The notes beneath the pieces were generated by a model. That model was not told the DNA's origin and ran no database searches. It worked only from the letters and a program-made list of their open reading frames with translations. From the NCBI GenBank assembly GCA_036496605.1, contig DASXKV010000006.1, forward strand, positions 52,640 to 116,639: a stretch of 64,000 nt of DNA, in the 5' to 3' direction. A program made the translations under genes and the position numbers. Positions 35,632 to 43,897 of the stretch are shown here, one piece after another. The DNA comes from Gemmatimonadaceae bacterium (GTDB taxonomy: Bacteria; Gemmatimonadota; Gemmatimonadetes; Gemmatimonadales; Gemmatimonadaceae). Within the stretch, counting starts at the first letter, position 1. Each line of letters opens with the position of its first letter.

Positions 35632-36360
35632 ATGCGCCTTTGTTTTCTCGCACTGCTCCTGGCGTCGCCTGCAACTCTCACAGCCCAGCTCCCCGCGACG
35701 TTCGAGAATCTTCAATATTTCCCGAAAGACATTCCGCGTGACACGCTCATCCAGATCATGCGCGGGTTCTCCTTCGCTCTCGGCGTACGCTGTCAGTACT
35801 GCCACGCGGGCGGCGACGGCATCTCCTTCGAGGGAGTCGAGTTCAAGTCAGACGAGAAGGTGGCGAAGCGCAAAGCGCGGTACATGCTGCACATGGCCGA
35901 CACGATCAACAATCAGTTGCTCGCGGGCCTTCCGAATCGGAGCACGCCACCGGTGCGCGTCGCGTGCGTGACCTGTCATCGCGGACTCTCGAAGCCGGCG
36001 ACGCTCGCGTCGACGCTGACGGCAACTATCGAGTCGACGGGGACCGACTCCGCGGTCGCGCAGTATCGCCGGCTTCGCCAGAACACGATGACGCAGGGAA
36101 CGTTTGACTTCGGCGAATGGTCGATGAACGAGCTCGCGCGAACGCTGGGCGAACGCGGAAAGACGATGGAGGCGATCGCGATGCTCGAGCTGAACCAGGA
36201 ATTCTATCCGCAAGCAGCCGAGATCGATTTCATGATCGCGGAGTTGCACCTGCAGCGCGGCGAAAAGGACAAGGCGATCAGTCGCTATCGCGCGGTGTTG
36301 GAGAAGCAGCCTAACAATGCGCGCGCGAAGCAGAGACTAATCGAGCTTGGGGCGACCTGA
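35632..36360 (+). CDS. Exported dihaem c-type cytochrome with TPR region
   Basis: A 242-residue periplasmic protein with a signal peptide (MRLCFLALLLASPATLTAQ). Two haem c attachment sites are visible: CQYCH at 54-58 and CVTCH at 112-116. This pattern, with FPKDIPRDTLIQIMRGFS before the first site, is that of the photosynthetic-reaction-centre cytochrome-like domain found in non-phototrophs. Residues about 165-240 form TPR-like helices (MEAIAMLELNQEFYP, then KDKAISRYRAVLEKQP). Likely an electron carrier in an unknown periplasmic chain. ATG at 35632. The stop is followed at once by a family C repeat. Confidence 0.85.
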   Translation: MRLCFLALLLASPATLTAQLPATFENLQYFPKDIPRDTLIQIMRGFSFALGVRCQYCHAGGDGISFEGVEFKSDEKVAKRKARYMLHMADTINNQLLAGLPNRSTPPVRVACVTCHRGLSKPATLASTLTATIESTGTDSAVAQYRRLRQNTMTQGTFDFGEWSMNELARTLGERGKTMEAIAMLELNQEFYPQAAEIDFMIAELHLQRGEKDKAISRYRAVLEKQPNNARAKQRLIELGAT

Positions 36361-36482
36361 GGTTGGTGGTGGTGGATTGTTGATTGGTGTTGGTGAGTGG
36401 TGATTGGTTGTTGGTAGTTAGTGGAAAACGAACGACCAATCACCAATTACCAACAACCCGATCACCAATTACCAACGACCAC
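36361..36482. repeat. Family C tract: GT-rich arm then CA-rich arm
   Basis: Starts directly after the cytochrome stop. The left arm has units of TTGGTGGT/GATTGGT; after about ten neutral bases the right arm has CACCAATTACCAAC units. The two arms are partly complementary and could fold back. The second copy of this family is at 40598-40722. The remaining gene-free sequence 36483-36786 shows only the weak frame at 36542-36763. Confidence 0.7.
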
Positions 36483-36541
36483 GATTCACCAGTTCGCTAC
36501 CTTCGGGAAACGTTCCCGATTGACGACTTCTCGCTCCAGTC

Positions 36542-36763
36542 TCATCTTGGCGACGCGTTCGGGAGATCGGTCAATACCCGGACGTGACGGTCTTCGGTGG
36601 GACGCCATCCGAGGACAGCTCGCCGGTAGTTCGGCATCGTCGAGATGGTTGTGAGGTCGCTGGCCACAACTGATAGCTCTCCGTACAAGGGCACCTGAGT
36701 CGAGACCGTACGACAAGGGAAAGGGAAGTCGATCAGGCCACGCACGAAGTGGCGCCGAGTCAA
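36542..36763 (-). CDS. Possible small hypothetical protein, weak
   Basis: An open frame of 73 codons with TTG start. The translation is more protein-like than other frames nearby (RGLIDFPFPCRTVSTQVPL, then YGELSVVASDLTTIS and RRAVLGWRPTEDR), but third-position GC is lower than in its neighbours and no ribosome site is seen. The frame continues upstream, without an ATG, through the hairpin at 36787-36827. It may be a gene remnant. No family recognised. Confidence 0.22.
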   Translation of the reverse strand: MTRRHFVRGLIDFPFPCRTVSTQVPLYGELSVVASDLTTISTMPNYRRAVLGWRPTEDRHVRVLTDLPNASPR

Positions 36764-36786
36764 TCGATCGAATCCTGCCAGCGGAT

Positions 36787-36827
36787 GAAGCCCCGCGATT
36801 ATCGGCGTGCCGATGTCGCGGGGTTTC
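36787..36827. terminator. Large two-part hairpin
   Basis: AAGCCCCGCGA pairs with TCGCGGGGTTT (one G-T pair), and the loop holds a second stem, ATCGG-cgtg-CCGAT. The result is a long, nearly perfect stem-loop in the gene-free stretch before the lipid-kinase gene. It could be an intrinsic terminator in either direction (TTTC follows on the plus strand), or part of a small RNA. Confidence 0.45.
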
Positions 36828-36837
36828 GCATGTATAG

Positions 36838-36870
36838 AGGGCGTAGGGGCTAGGGGAATAGGGGCTAGGG
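36838..36870. repeat. Family A tract before the lipid kinase gene
   Basis: Units GTAGGGGCTAGGGGAATAGG then GGCTAGGG, immediately before the dagK-like gene. This is the one clear family A copy not at the 3' end of a gene. Confidence 0.6.
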
Positions 36871-36888
36871 TGCGTAGGTTTGCGGCCC

Positions 36889-37830
36889 ATGCCCGACAAA
36901 TTGCCTAACAACCGAGCGCTCATCCTTGCCAATCCTCGGGCGCGCCTGGCCGGCGCCGCCGAGTGGCGTGAGATCGCGATCGCCGAACTGGCGTGTCGTT
37001 ACGCGACCGAGCTGGTCGAGCCGCGGGATGCGCGAGAGACGACAGTGCTCGCGCGCAAGGCGGCCGACGAGGGAATCGCCGTGGTGGTCGCGGCTGGCGG
37101 CGACGGAACAATCAATGCCGTCGCCCAAGGCCTCGCCGGCACGCAGACCGCGTTAGGCATCCTGCCGCTCGGCAGCGCCAACGATCTGGCGCGCGAGTAC
37201 GGCGTTCCGCGATCGATCGCGCACGCGGCACGGCGCATCGCCGAGGGCGAAGCCCGCCACATCGACGTCATCGCGATCGGCGACCGCGTGTTCTGCAGCG
37301 TCGGTGGATTGGCGCTGGTAGCGCGGGCGGCGCTGGCAGTGACGCGCTTCAAGCAGCGATCGCAGTCGGCGCGGCGGATGGCGGACTGGCTCGGCGGACA
37401 CGTCTATCGGCTCTCGGCGACCACGGCACTCCTTTCACCCTGGTCGCTCGACGACCACCTGCGCATCGCCTATCGCGACCCCGAGAGCGGCGAGCCGCAC
37501 TTGTTCGAGACGCGTGCATCGGCGCTGTTCGTCACGAATCACAGCACGTTAGGCGGCGGCCTCGTGCTGCCGGTGAAGGCCGATCCCGCGGACGGCGTGC
37601 TCGAGATTTGTTACGTGCCGGCGCGGGCGAGACATTCGTTGATGCTCAACTTCGCGCGGTTGAGCGCAGGATCGCCGATTCCACCGGGCGTGCTGGAATC
37701 GATTCGCGCGACGGAAGCGACGATCGAGACGGGTCGTGAGGACGCGTTCGTGGCCGATGGCGAGCTCCTCGCGCAGGGAAGGATATTCGAGGTCCGGGTG
37801 TTGCCGCGCGCGCTGTCCATCGTCGCCTAA
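36889..37830 (+). CDS. Diacylglycerol kinase-like lipid kinase (YegS/DgkB family)
   Basis: A 313-residue cytosolic lipid kinase from the ATG at 36889 (an in-frame TTG nine bases upstream is not needed). The nucleotide-binding motif GGDGT is at 70-74, followed by INAVAQGL and LPLGSANDLARE, all diagnostic of the DAGK catalytic domain. The C-terminal beta-rich domain includes FVTNHSTLGGGLVLPVKADP, then DGVLEICYVPA and FVADGELL. It phosphorylates diacylglycerol, sphingosine or another lipid in phospholipid turnover. Its TAA stop overlaps the stop of the convergent DUF1080 gene by three bases, within a variant of the iterated octamer. Lipid substrate not predictable. Confidence 0.88.
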   Translation: MPDKLPNNRALILANPRARLAGAAEWREIAIAELACRYATELVEPRDARETTVLARKAADEGIAVVVAAGGDGTINAVAQGLAGTQTALGILPLGSANDLAREYGVPRSIAHAARRIAEGEARHIDVIAIGDRVFCSVGGLALVARAALAVTRFKQRSQSARRMADWLGGHVYRLSATTALLSPWSLDDHLRIAYRDPESGEPHLFETRASALFVTNHSTLGGGLVLPVKADPADGVLEICYVPARARHSLMLNFARLSAGSPIPPGVLESIRATEATIETGREDAFVADGELLAQGRIFEVRVLPRALSIVA

Positions 37831-38600
37831 CTACCGCCTGACAGCTCGCGCACCCAGATATTCCTGAACCGCACCAGGTCCCCGTGATCTTGGAGAATCA
37901 GCGGCAACAGATCGGGATGCTTCGCATACGGCGGGCGTTGCTTGTGCGCGGTGGGGCCGGTGAGCACGGCATTGTCCTGAATCAAAATGCCGTTGAAGAG
38001 AATCGTCATCCGCGCCGGACTCGTTAGGTTGCCGTTGGCGGCGAAGCGGGGACGGTGGAATACGATGTCGTACGTCTGCCACTCGCCTGGCGGACGGCTC
38101 GCGTTCACGAGCGGCGGATATTGCCCGTAGATCGCCCCGACGGCACCATCGGCGTAGGTCGGATTCTGATACGAATCGAGTACCTGGACTTCGTAAATCC
38201 CCATGAGAAAAACGCCACTGTTGCCGCGCTCCTGGCCTTCACCGTGAGCAGGCACGGGCTCCATGAATTCGACGTGGAGCTGAACGTCGCCGAAGCCGCG
38301 CGTGGTCGCGATGTTCCCGGCGCCTGCGACGACTTCCATGTAGCCGTCCGCGACCTTCCAGCGCGCAGGGTGACCGCTCGAGTCGGCTGACTGCCAGCCG
38401 TCGAGCGAGCGCCCATCGAAGAGCACGACCGCGTCGGACGGTGGCTTCCGCAGCCCGGGATACGGTCCGGGATCGACGACGGTCGGTTGCGGACGCGTCA
38501 TCGAATGAATGGGATATTCGGTCGGCGACTGCGCCGCCGCTGGTAACGACTCGATCGTTGCCATGACGAATGCGATGGCGAAGGTGATGGGGCGAGGCAT
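37827..38600 (-). CDS. DUF1080 (3-keto-disaccharide hydrolase-type) exported protein
   Basis: A 257-residue protein with a signal peptide (MPRPITFAIAFVMATIES... AAAQ). The DUF1080 beta-sandwich shows in VVLFDGRSLDGWQ, WKVADGYMEVVAGAGNI, FGDVQLHVEFMEP, GNSGVFLMGIYEVQVLDSY and GEWQTYDIVFHRPRF. The domain has a laminin-G-like fold and in some members hydrolyses 3-keto-glycosides. Secreted or periplasmic carbohydrate role inferred. The gene is convergent with, and overlaps by a few bases, the lipid-kinase gene. Family call strong. Confidence 0.88.
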   Translation of the reverse strand: MPRPITFAIAFVMATIESLPAAAQSPTEYPIHSMTRPQPTVVDPGPYPGLRKPPSDAVVLFDGRSLDGWQSADSSGHPARWKVADGYMEVVAGAGNIATTRGFGDVQLHVEFMEPVPAHGEGQERGNSGVFLMGIYEVQVLDSYQNPTYADGAVGAIYGQYPPLVNASRPPGEWQTYDIVFHRPRFAANGNLTSPARMTILFNGILIQDNAVLTGPTAHKQRPPYAKHPDLLPLILQDHGDLVRFRNIWVRELSGGS

Positions 38601-38636
38601 CGTAATCTCTATTCTCGCTGGGGCCCAGTTGTCGCG

Positions 38637-39839
38637 CTACTCCACGTCGCGACGCTTGACCTCGGGATCGACGACGAGCGTCGGCGCCTCCTCCGCGTCC
38701 ACGCCCGGCGTTGGCACCTTCGCCCCCGTCCGTCCCTCGTCGTCACGCTTCTCGAGCTCGATCTCGTGCAATGAGTCTTCACTAATCCAACCGTGCGCCG
38801 CCGAGTGGCGCGCAGCGGCGAGTGTGTCGTCGGCGAGGAGAAGCGTCGACCCGGCCGCGCTCACCTCTTCGGCGAGCGCCCGAATCGACGTCGAACGCTC
38901 GGGATGCGGTGAGACATTGCGGATATAAATGGCGAGGATCCGGCCCGGGAATTCGCTCACGAGCGTTCGGTAAATCTCGGGATCCTCCTGCCCGCTGTCG
39001 CCGACGAGTACGAATGGCAGCGCGGGATATGTCCCGAGAATTTCACGGATCTGCGCCAGTTTGTACTCGCGCGTGCGGAGCATGTCGCGGGCGATGTCCC
39101 AATCACGCAGCAGCATTGGCCCCACCGGAATCTGCTGCGCGTCGAGAAAGTCCGTGATCACGTCGTGCAGATTCCACGGGCTGCTCGAGACGTAAAAAAT
39201 CGGATTCATCGGTGCGCTCGCCGTGCCGCGCGCCAACGCGCGATAGAATGCCGCGACGCCAGGGAATGGCAGCCGCGTGCGCGCGTTCTCGAGCAGCATC
39301 AAGCGAGCAGCCCGAACGAAGCTGGTGATCTCCGACTGGAGCACGGTGTCGTCCATGTCGCTGATGACGCCCAACTGCGCGCGCGACGACGGCACGAGCA
39401 CCTTTGCGGGAACGTGGGCCGCCGCGGCAACGGGCGTCTCCGGTCCAGCAACGACGTCGAGGTGTACGGTGTGCCACTCGCCGGCGCGGAGATTTTCGTC
39501 CGTCTCCACCCAACGACGGAGAAATCCCTCGTCGTCGGCGACGAGGTGCGTCTCGCAACCACCGATGCGGGCCTGAACCTTCGCGAACGGCAGTGGACCG
39601 GAATCGATGCGCTGCAACATCGCCAGCAGATTCCTCCACCGCGCGTGCGACGCCTCGGCGCTCGCGATGCGCGTGTGCTCGAGGACGCGGCCGAGGACGA
39701 GCGCGCGCTCGGTCGTCGCGTAGCCTCGGTAGCCGACGACGTGGTAGGCCCCCGTCTTGCCGAGTGCGCGATCGTAGGCGCGCTTCGCGTCTCCCGCGAG
39801 CTCCGCGACGAGCGCGCTCAAGTCACGCCAGCTCGGCAT
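38637..39839 (-). CDS. APP1-like phosphatase (DUF2183), HAD-type
   Basis: A 400-residue soluble protein. It carries the DUF2183/APP1 catalytic domain, with the HAD-like motif DMDDT (Asp161, Asp163) in GVISDMDDTVLQSEIT, followed by FPGVAAFYRALARG, PIFYVSSSPWNLHD and LVGDSGQEDPEIY, the motifs of phosphatidate phosphatase APP1 relatives. Residues 1-150 form an N-terminal beta domain of the same family. The last 50 residues are acidic and low in complexity. It should dephosphorylate phosphatidate or a similar lipid, which would suit the lipid kinase nearby (functional link inferred). Confidence 0.87.
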   Translation of the reverse strand: MPSWRDLSALVAELAGDAKRAYDRALGKTGAYHVVGYRGYATTERALVLGRVLEHTRIASAEASHARWRNLLAMLQRIDSGPLPFAKVQARIGGCETHLVADDEGFLRRWVETDENLRAGEWHTVHLDVVAGPETPVAAAAHVPAKVLVPSSRAQLGVISDMDDTVLQSEITSFVRAARLMLLENARTRLPFPGVAAFYRALARGTASAPMNPIFYVSSSPWNLHDVITDFLDAQQIPVGPMLLRDWDIARDMLRTREYKLAQIREILGTYPALPFVLVGDSGQEDPEIYRTLVSEFPGRILAIYIRNVSPHPERSTSIRALAEEVSAAGSTLLLADDTLAAARHSAAHGWISEDSLHEIELEKRDDEGRTGAKVPTPGVDAEEAPTLVVDPEVKRRDVE

Positions 39840-39853
39840 CGATTATAAGATGC

Positions 39854-40024
39854 TCAACGCACGGCACCCAGGCCGCCGCTGTCGCGATGCGGCATACCGG
39901 TGACCACGCAACCGGCGTAGCCGAGGACGCGGTCACCGGTCTTGAGCCGCGAAGGCGTCGGCCTCCAGCCGCGCGCGAGGCGGCGATCGAGCAGCTCGCG
40001 AGCCGACGGCTCGTGATTCCACAC
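39854..40024 (-). CDS. Possible small protein, 56 residues
   Basis: A short frame from GTG (40022-40024) to TGA (39854-39856) between two minus-strand genes. The translation looks protein-like: WNHEPSARELLDRRLARGWR, then PSRLKTGDRVLGYAGCVVTG. A stop lies ten codons upstream, so no longer version exists. No ribosome site of note and no family recognised. It fills an otherwise unexplained 208-bp gap. Confidence 0.35.
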   Translation of the reverse strand: MWNHEPSARELLDRRLARGWRPTPSRLKTGDRVLGYAGCVVTGMPHRDSGGLGAVR

Positions 40025-40048
40025 GGCGACCGCCGTGATCGCACCAAC

Positions 40049-40279
40049 TCACGTTGCGTCGAACACGAGGACGAGCCACTCCGTCCACGGCACGATTACG
40101 TCGTGCGTGTACTCGTCCTGCGTGACGATCTCGGTCGCTATGCGTGGCGGATCCTGCGCGCGCAGCCACTCGAGCACGGGGCCAAGGGTGCGCAGATCAC
40201 GCAGGGCGAGCTTAAAGCGCGCCAGATCGCGACGGGAGATGTCGCCGACTGCTTCGACGCCGACGTGTCGGATCATCAC
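40049..40279 (-). CDS. Small hypothetical protein, 76 residues
   Basis: A soluble protein beginning with tandem ATGs (MMIRHVGVEAVGDISRRDLA). It has one helix-rich half (LARFKLALRDLRTLGPVLEWL) and a beta-like second half (ATEIVTQDEYTHDVIVPWTE). It follows the 90-residue protein by five bases on the same strand, so the two are probably an operon. An N-terminal pattern of this kind is seen in unannotated short proteins; I cannot name a family. Confidence 0.5.
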   Translation of the reverse strand: MMIRHVGVEAVGDISRRDLARFKLALRDLRTLGPVLEWLRAQDPPRIATEIVTQDEYTHDVIVPWTEWLVLVFDAT

Positions 40280-40284
40280 ACTGC

Positions 40285-40557
40285 CTAACGAAGGAAGCGC
40301 GCTGCGAGCTGGGCGAGGCGATCATCCCCCTCCCGCACGGCGCGTTCGAGAATCCTGCGCACGTGGCTATGCAGCCGCCGCTCGCCCCAGTAATATCCGG
40401 TTGCTTCCTCGGCGCTCTGGGTTTCGCCTTCGCGCGCGGCCTCGAGAAGAGTTTCCGCCGCGGCCCCGTCATAGCCGGGATCGTCGCGCGACGGAAGCGC
40501 GTAACGACGCTTCGGGCCGCCAGCGCCGGCGTCCTCGTTCACGAAGGCACGACTCAT
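40285..40557 (-). CDS. Small hydrophilic protein starting MSRAFVNED
   Basis: A 90-residue cytoplasmic protein, highly charged, with SAEEATGYYWGERRLHSHVR and a helical end (ILERAVREGDDRLAQLAARFL). The start MSRAFVxED resembles that of short proteins linked to GreA/GreB-type transcription factors, but no Gre domain is present, so this is only a resemblance. First gene of a pair with the 76-residue protein. ATG start; upstream is the family C repeat tract, which may hold its promoter. Confidence 0.55.
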   Translation of the reverse strand: MSRAFVNEDAGAGGPKRRYALPSRDDPGYDGAAAETLLEAAREGETQSAEEATGYYWGERRLHSHVRRILERAVREGDDRLAQLAARFLR

Positions 40558-40597
40558 ATCCCAGTATTAGCTCGTTTTCGTGAGAGTGCAACGGCGG

Positions 40598-40722
40598 TGG
40601 TTGGTGGGTGGTAGTTGGTCATTGGTAGACAAGGAATGTCCCGCGAGCGTAGCTCGCGGGACTCCGAATTCACCAATCACCAATCACCAACCACCAATCC
40701 CACCAACTACGAACCACCAACG
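40598..40722. repeat. Family C tract with nested perfect hairpin
   Basis: GGTTGGTGGGTGGTAGTTGG on the left and CACCAATC/CCAACCACC units on the right frame a perfect inverted repeat GTCCCGCGAGC-GTA-GCTCGCGGGAC at 40638-40662. The right arm runs over the TAG stop (40707-40709) and last codons (VGGS) of the methyltransferase gene. Structured like a small non-autonomous element. Confidence 0.75.
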
Positions 40723-41558
40723 ATGGCGCTCACAATCGAGCTCCAACGCGGCGGCGGCAGTGCGTCCGTCCGACCCGTGAAGTAGCGCCTTGCGGCCTCG
40801 TCGGGCGTGAGCAGCTCGACACTGTTGAAACCAACCGCGCGCAGCTTCTCGGATAATTGGTCCGGATCGAAATACGTTCGCCACGGCTCTCCGACCGACG
40901 CCGCCATCTCCGCAAGGCGCGCCGTGACGTCATCGACAGCGCCGTCAGAGCTCACCCGGGCGAAGGTGAACACGATCTCGCTTCCGGGCGCGTAGCTCGC
41001 GACGTCGCCGAGCACCGACATGACCGCGTTCTCCGTGAGATACATCGTGACGCCGAGCCACGAGAAGAAAGTCGGTTGCTGCACATCCACGTCATAACGA
41101 GTGAGCCCATCACGCAGCGACTCGGACTCGAAGTCGATGGCGCCGAAGGCGACGTTGTCGGGAACGAAGACCTGGGCGAGCGAGAGACGTTCGCGCTTCT
41201 CGCGCTGCATCGGTGCGCGGTCGATCTCGACGATGCGAAGGTTGCGCGCCCACGCCGGCTGTCGGTAAGCGAAGGTATCGAGGCCGGCGCCGAGGATGAC
41301 GTACTGCGTCACGCCACGGGCGATCGCTTGCGCCAGGCGGTCCTCCGCGTACCGGCTGCGCATCACGACGTGGGCGCGGAGCGCGAGCGCGCCGGGCGTC
41401 TGATAGCGCTCGCGGTCCTCGCGGATCGTGTCCAGCGTCTCGATCCCCAAGAGGCGAAGGATGACCGGGTCGTCGAGGACGCGAGGCTCGGCGTCGACGA
41501 GCTGATGCGCCGCGCGGAGTGCCGCGACGCCGATGGCTGTACGACTGGACTTGCGCAT
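40707..41558 (-). CDS. Class I SAM-dependent methyltransferase, TIGR00027/LCMT-like
   Basis: A 283-residue enzyme of the leucine-carboxyl-methyltransferase-like family common in actinobacteria and soil bacteria. The SAM-binding core reads YVILGAGLDTFAYR (about 90-103), followed by the acidic loop IVEIDRAPMQREKRERL and the later motif SWLGVTMYLTENAV. N-terminal RSRYAEDRLAQAIARG is typical. It probably O-methylates a carboxylate on a small molecule; the substrate is unknown. The four C-terminal residues are encoded by a family C repeat. Divergent from the kinase gene at 41659 with a 100-bp gap. Confidence 0.87.
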   Translation of the reverse strand: MRKSSRTAIGVAALRAAHQLVDAEPRVLDDPVILRLLGIETLDTIREDRERYQTPGALALRAHVVMRSRYAEDRLAQAIARGVTQYVILGAGLDTFAYRQPAWARNLRIVEIDRAPMQREKRERLSLAQVFVPDNVAFGAIDFESESLRDGLTRYDVDVQQPTFFSWLGVTMYLTENAVMSVLGDVASYAPGSEIVFTFARVSSDGAVDDVTARLAEMAASVGEPWRTYFDPDQLSEKLRAVGFNSVELLTPDEAARRYFTGRTDALPPPRWSSIVSAIVGGS

Positions 41559-41658
41559 CGGAGATTCGATGTGTCGAACAGGTATGAAACGGGGACGGCG
41601 CCGCTACCTGCGGGCTGAGCTTCGCCGTAATTTCGTCCGTCCCTGCCGGTGACTTCCA

Positions 41659-43857
41659 GTGGACACAGACTCTTTCGCCGAACAGCTCCAGGACGCCCTC
41701 GCCTCCGCCTACACGATCCAGCGTGAGTTGACCGGTGGGGGGATGAGTCGCGTGTTCGTCGCTACCGAGCGCGCGCTGGGTAGAGCCGTCGTCGTCAAAG
41801 TCCTGAAGCCGGAGCTGGGCGCAGGCGTGAATCGCGAGCGCTTTCGTCGGGAGATCATGCTCGCGGCTCAACTCCAGCACCCACACATCGTTCCCGTGCT
41901 GAGCGCAGGTGAGCACGGGGATCTGCTGTGGTACACGATGCCCTTCGTCGAAGGCGTCTCGCTCCGCGATTCGCTCATCCACGTGGGCAAGTTCTCGGCG
42001 CGTACCGTCACGCGCGTCCTGCATGACGTGCTGGACGCGTTGGCATATGCGCACCGGCGGGGCGTGATCCATCGCGACATCAAGCCTGGGAATATCCTTC
42101 ACCACGGATCGCATTCACTGGTGACGGATTTCGGCGTCGCGAAGGCGTTGTCGGCATCGATGCCCCACTCGGGGACGACCTCGGTCGGGATCGCGATCGG
42201 CACACCGGCGTACATGGCGCCGGAGCAGCTCGCGGCTGATCCGAGCGCAGATCACCGCATGGACCTGTATGCGGTGGGATTGCTGGCCTACGAGCTGTTG
42301 ACCGGTGTGCAGCCGTTCAGCGAGCGCTCACCCCAGGCGACGATGGCGGCGCAGCTCACGCGGATGCCGACGCCGCTCGAGGAGGCGTGTCCCGGCGTGC
42401 CACCCGTGCTGGCGTCACTCGTTATGCGGCTGCTCGCGAAGCATCCCGACGACCGCCCGGCGACGGCCGCGGCAGCGCTCGCGGACTTGGAGGCGTTCGC
42501 GACGCCAGTCTCGACGGGCTCGTCGACGGCGGATCCACCGGTTGCCCAGGCGAGCGGCGCAACGAACGTCAGGTCGGCCGCGCCGCGATCGAGACATCTC
42601 GCGATTATCGTCGCGGGCGCAGCAGCGCTCGTCGTCGTTGCAACGGCGGTGGTATTGGCTCGCGGTGCGCGCGGCTCCGCGTCGCTGGCGCCGAATAAGC
42701 CGCCTGCGGATTCGGCGGCAGCAAATCACGCGAACGTCTCCGTACCCACTTCCGCGTTGACGCACGACGACTCGTTGCGGATTGCCGAGGCAGTGCGAGC
42801 GCTGATGGCGAAGGCGCGGCTCAATGCGGCGCCGCCTAACGCCGCTGGCCTCGACTCGCTGCGGCGGACGCTCGTCCGCGCGTACACGGACTCCGCAATT
42901 CGCGAGGCTGGTCAGGGGAAGGGGCAAGCAGGCAGCCAGACAGCGCCTGCCCCGCCAGCGGCAACCCAGGCGCCGCATTTCGCGGGAGGAACGCGGACCA
43001 GTTCCCGCGTGACGCCAAAGCCCTCACCGGTGCCGAAGCCCATCTTTGCGCGTCCGCGCCGCGTCGCGATTCTGCCCGTGCGCGACGTGACGCAGCGGCC
43101 CGCGGTCGCTCCCACGGCGCGGGCGCTCGAGGATTCGCTGCGGAAGGCGCTCGTCGCCCAGGGCTACACGCCGGCCACGGACGCGGAGCTGGTGCGCTTG
43201 ATGGCGCAGAACGATCTCGGTGCGCAGCGGCGGATCGCGGACAGCCTCGGCATCGGCGCGATCGCGATGAGCATTCTCTCAATGCGGGCGGACGAGATTG
43301 TCGCGCAGTCGATCGTGGTCGACGTGTGGCGCAATTATCCGATGTCGGACCGCGCCGCGACGGACCTCGATAAGCCGCAGGACGCGCTCGGAATCGTGCG
43401 TGACGTGTCGCGCGCGCTGGAGCGCGTGAGCTGGCGGTCGCGCGCGGATCCGAAGCGGGTGCTCGTGTTCGACCTCGAGAACCAGACGGGAAGTGATTCG
43501 ATTGGCGTCCTGGCGCGGCAGCTCTCGGATTCGTTACGCGCAGTGGTCGCGAAGCGGCTTGGCGCCGAGGTGGTGACCGACTCGGGGGCGCGGGCGACGC
43601 GGGATATCATGGAACGGCGTGCGGCGGGCGCGCGGTTAGGCGTCGGCGTCCTCGTGGCGGGCGGATTGTATCGCGCTCGAGGTGATTCGGTGTCGGTGCG
43701 GCTCTCGACGCGCGATATGTCTGAAGATAAAACGTTCCCGACTTTGGAAGCGCGGTTCGCCCGAGCAGATCTGCTTGCGGGACTCCAGCCGCTCGTCGAT
43801 CGGCTCCTGCAAGATTTGAATCAGGTAAACTGGGGGCCGAAGCAGGTCTCTCGATAG
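41659..43857 (+). CDS. PknB-type Ser/Thr kinase with TolB-like periplasmic sensor modules
   Basis: A 732-residue single-pass protein with GTG start. Kinase domain about 18-285: glycine loop LTGGGMSRVF, catalytic Lys47 in VVVKVLK, HRDIKPGN (Asp140), DFG (Asp157) and APEQL, then a helical lobe. A membrane span lies at about 313-333 (IIVAGAAALVVVATAVVLA). The outer part begins with a Ser/Pro/Ala linker and then two related alpha/beta modules: RVAILPVRDVTQRPAVAP at about 467-575 and RVLVFDLENQTGSDSIGV at about 600-700, both resembling the TolB-N/FlgO-like fold. The kinase may sense an envelope signal through these repeats. No phosphatase or FHA gene is adjacent. Confidence 0.9.
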   Translation: MDTDSFAEQLQDALASAYTIQRELTGGGMSRVFVATERALGRAVVVKVLKPELGAGVNRERFRREIMLAAQLQHPHIVPVLSAGEHGDLLWYTMPFVEGVSLRDSLIHVGKFSARTVTRVLHDVLDALAYAHRRGVIHRDIKPGNILHHGSHSLVTDFGVAKALSASMPHSGTTSVGIAIGTPAYMAPEQLAADPSADHRMDLYAVGLLAYELLTGVQPFSERSPQATMAAQLTRMPTPLEEACPGVPPVLASLVMRLLAKHPDDRPATAAAALADLEAFATPVSTGSSTADPPVAQASGATNVRSAAPRSRHLAIIVAGAAALVVVATAVVLARGARGSASLAPNKPPADSAAANHANVSVPTSALTHDDSLRIAEAVRALMAKARLNAAPPNAAGLDSLRRTLVRAYTDSAIREAGQGKGQAGSQTAPAPPAATQAPHFAGGTRTSSRVTPKPSPVPKPIFARPRRVAILPVRDVTQRPAVAPTARALEDSLRKALVAQGYTPATDAELVRLMAQNDLGAQRRIADSLGIGAIAMSILSMRADEIVAQSIVVDVWRNYPMSDRAATDLDKPQDALGIVRDVSRALERVSWRSRADPKRVLVFDLENQTGSDSIGVLARQLSDSLRAVVAKRLGAEVVTDSGARATRDIMERRAAGARLGVGVLVAGGLYRARGDSVSVRLSTRDMSEDKTFPTLEARFARADLLAGLQPLVDRLLQDLNQVNWGPKQVSR

Positions 43858-43897
43858 TTGAACGGCGGTGGCTCGAAACCGTTATCCGGATCCTCTC

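Noticed and set aside
36486..36932. 148-codon minus-strand frame
   Set aside because: It runs through a family A repeat and the kinase start; the translation has repeat-derived SPYSPSPY text.
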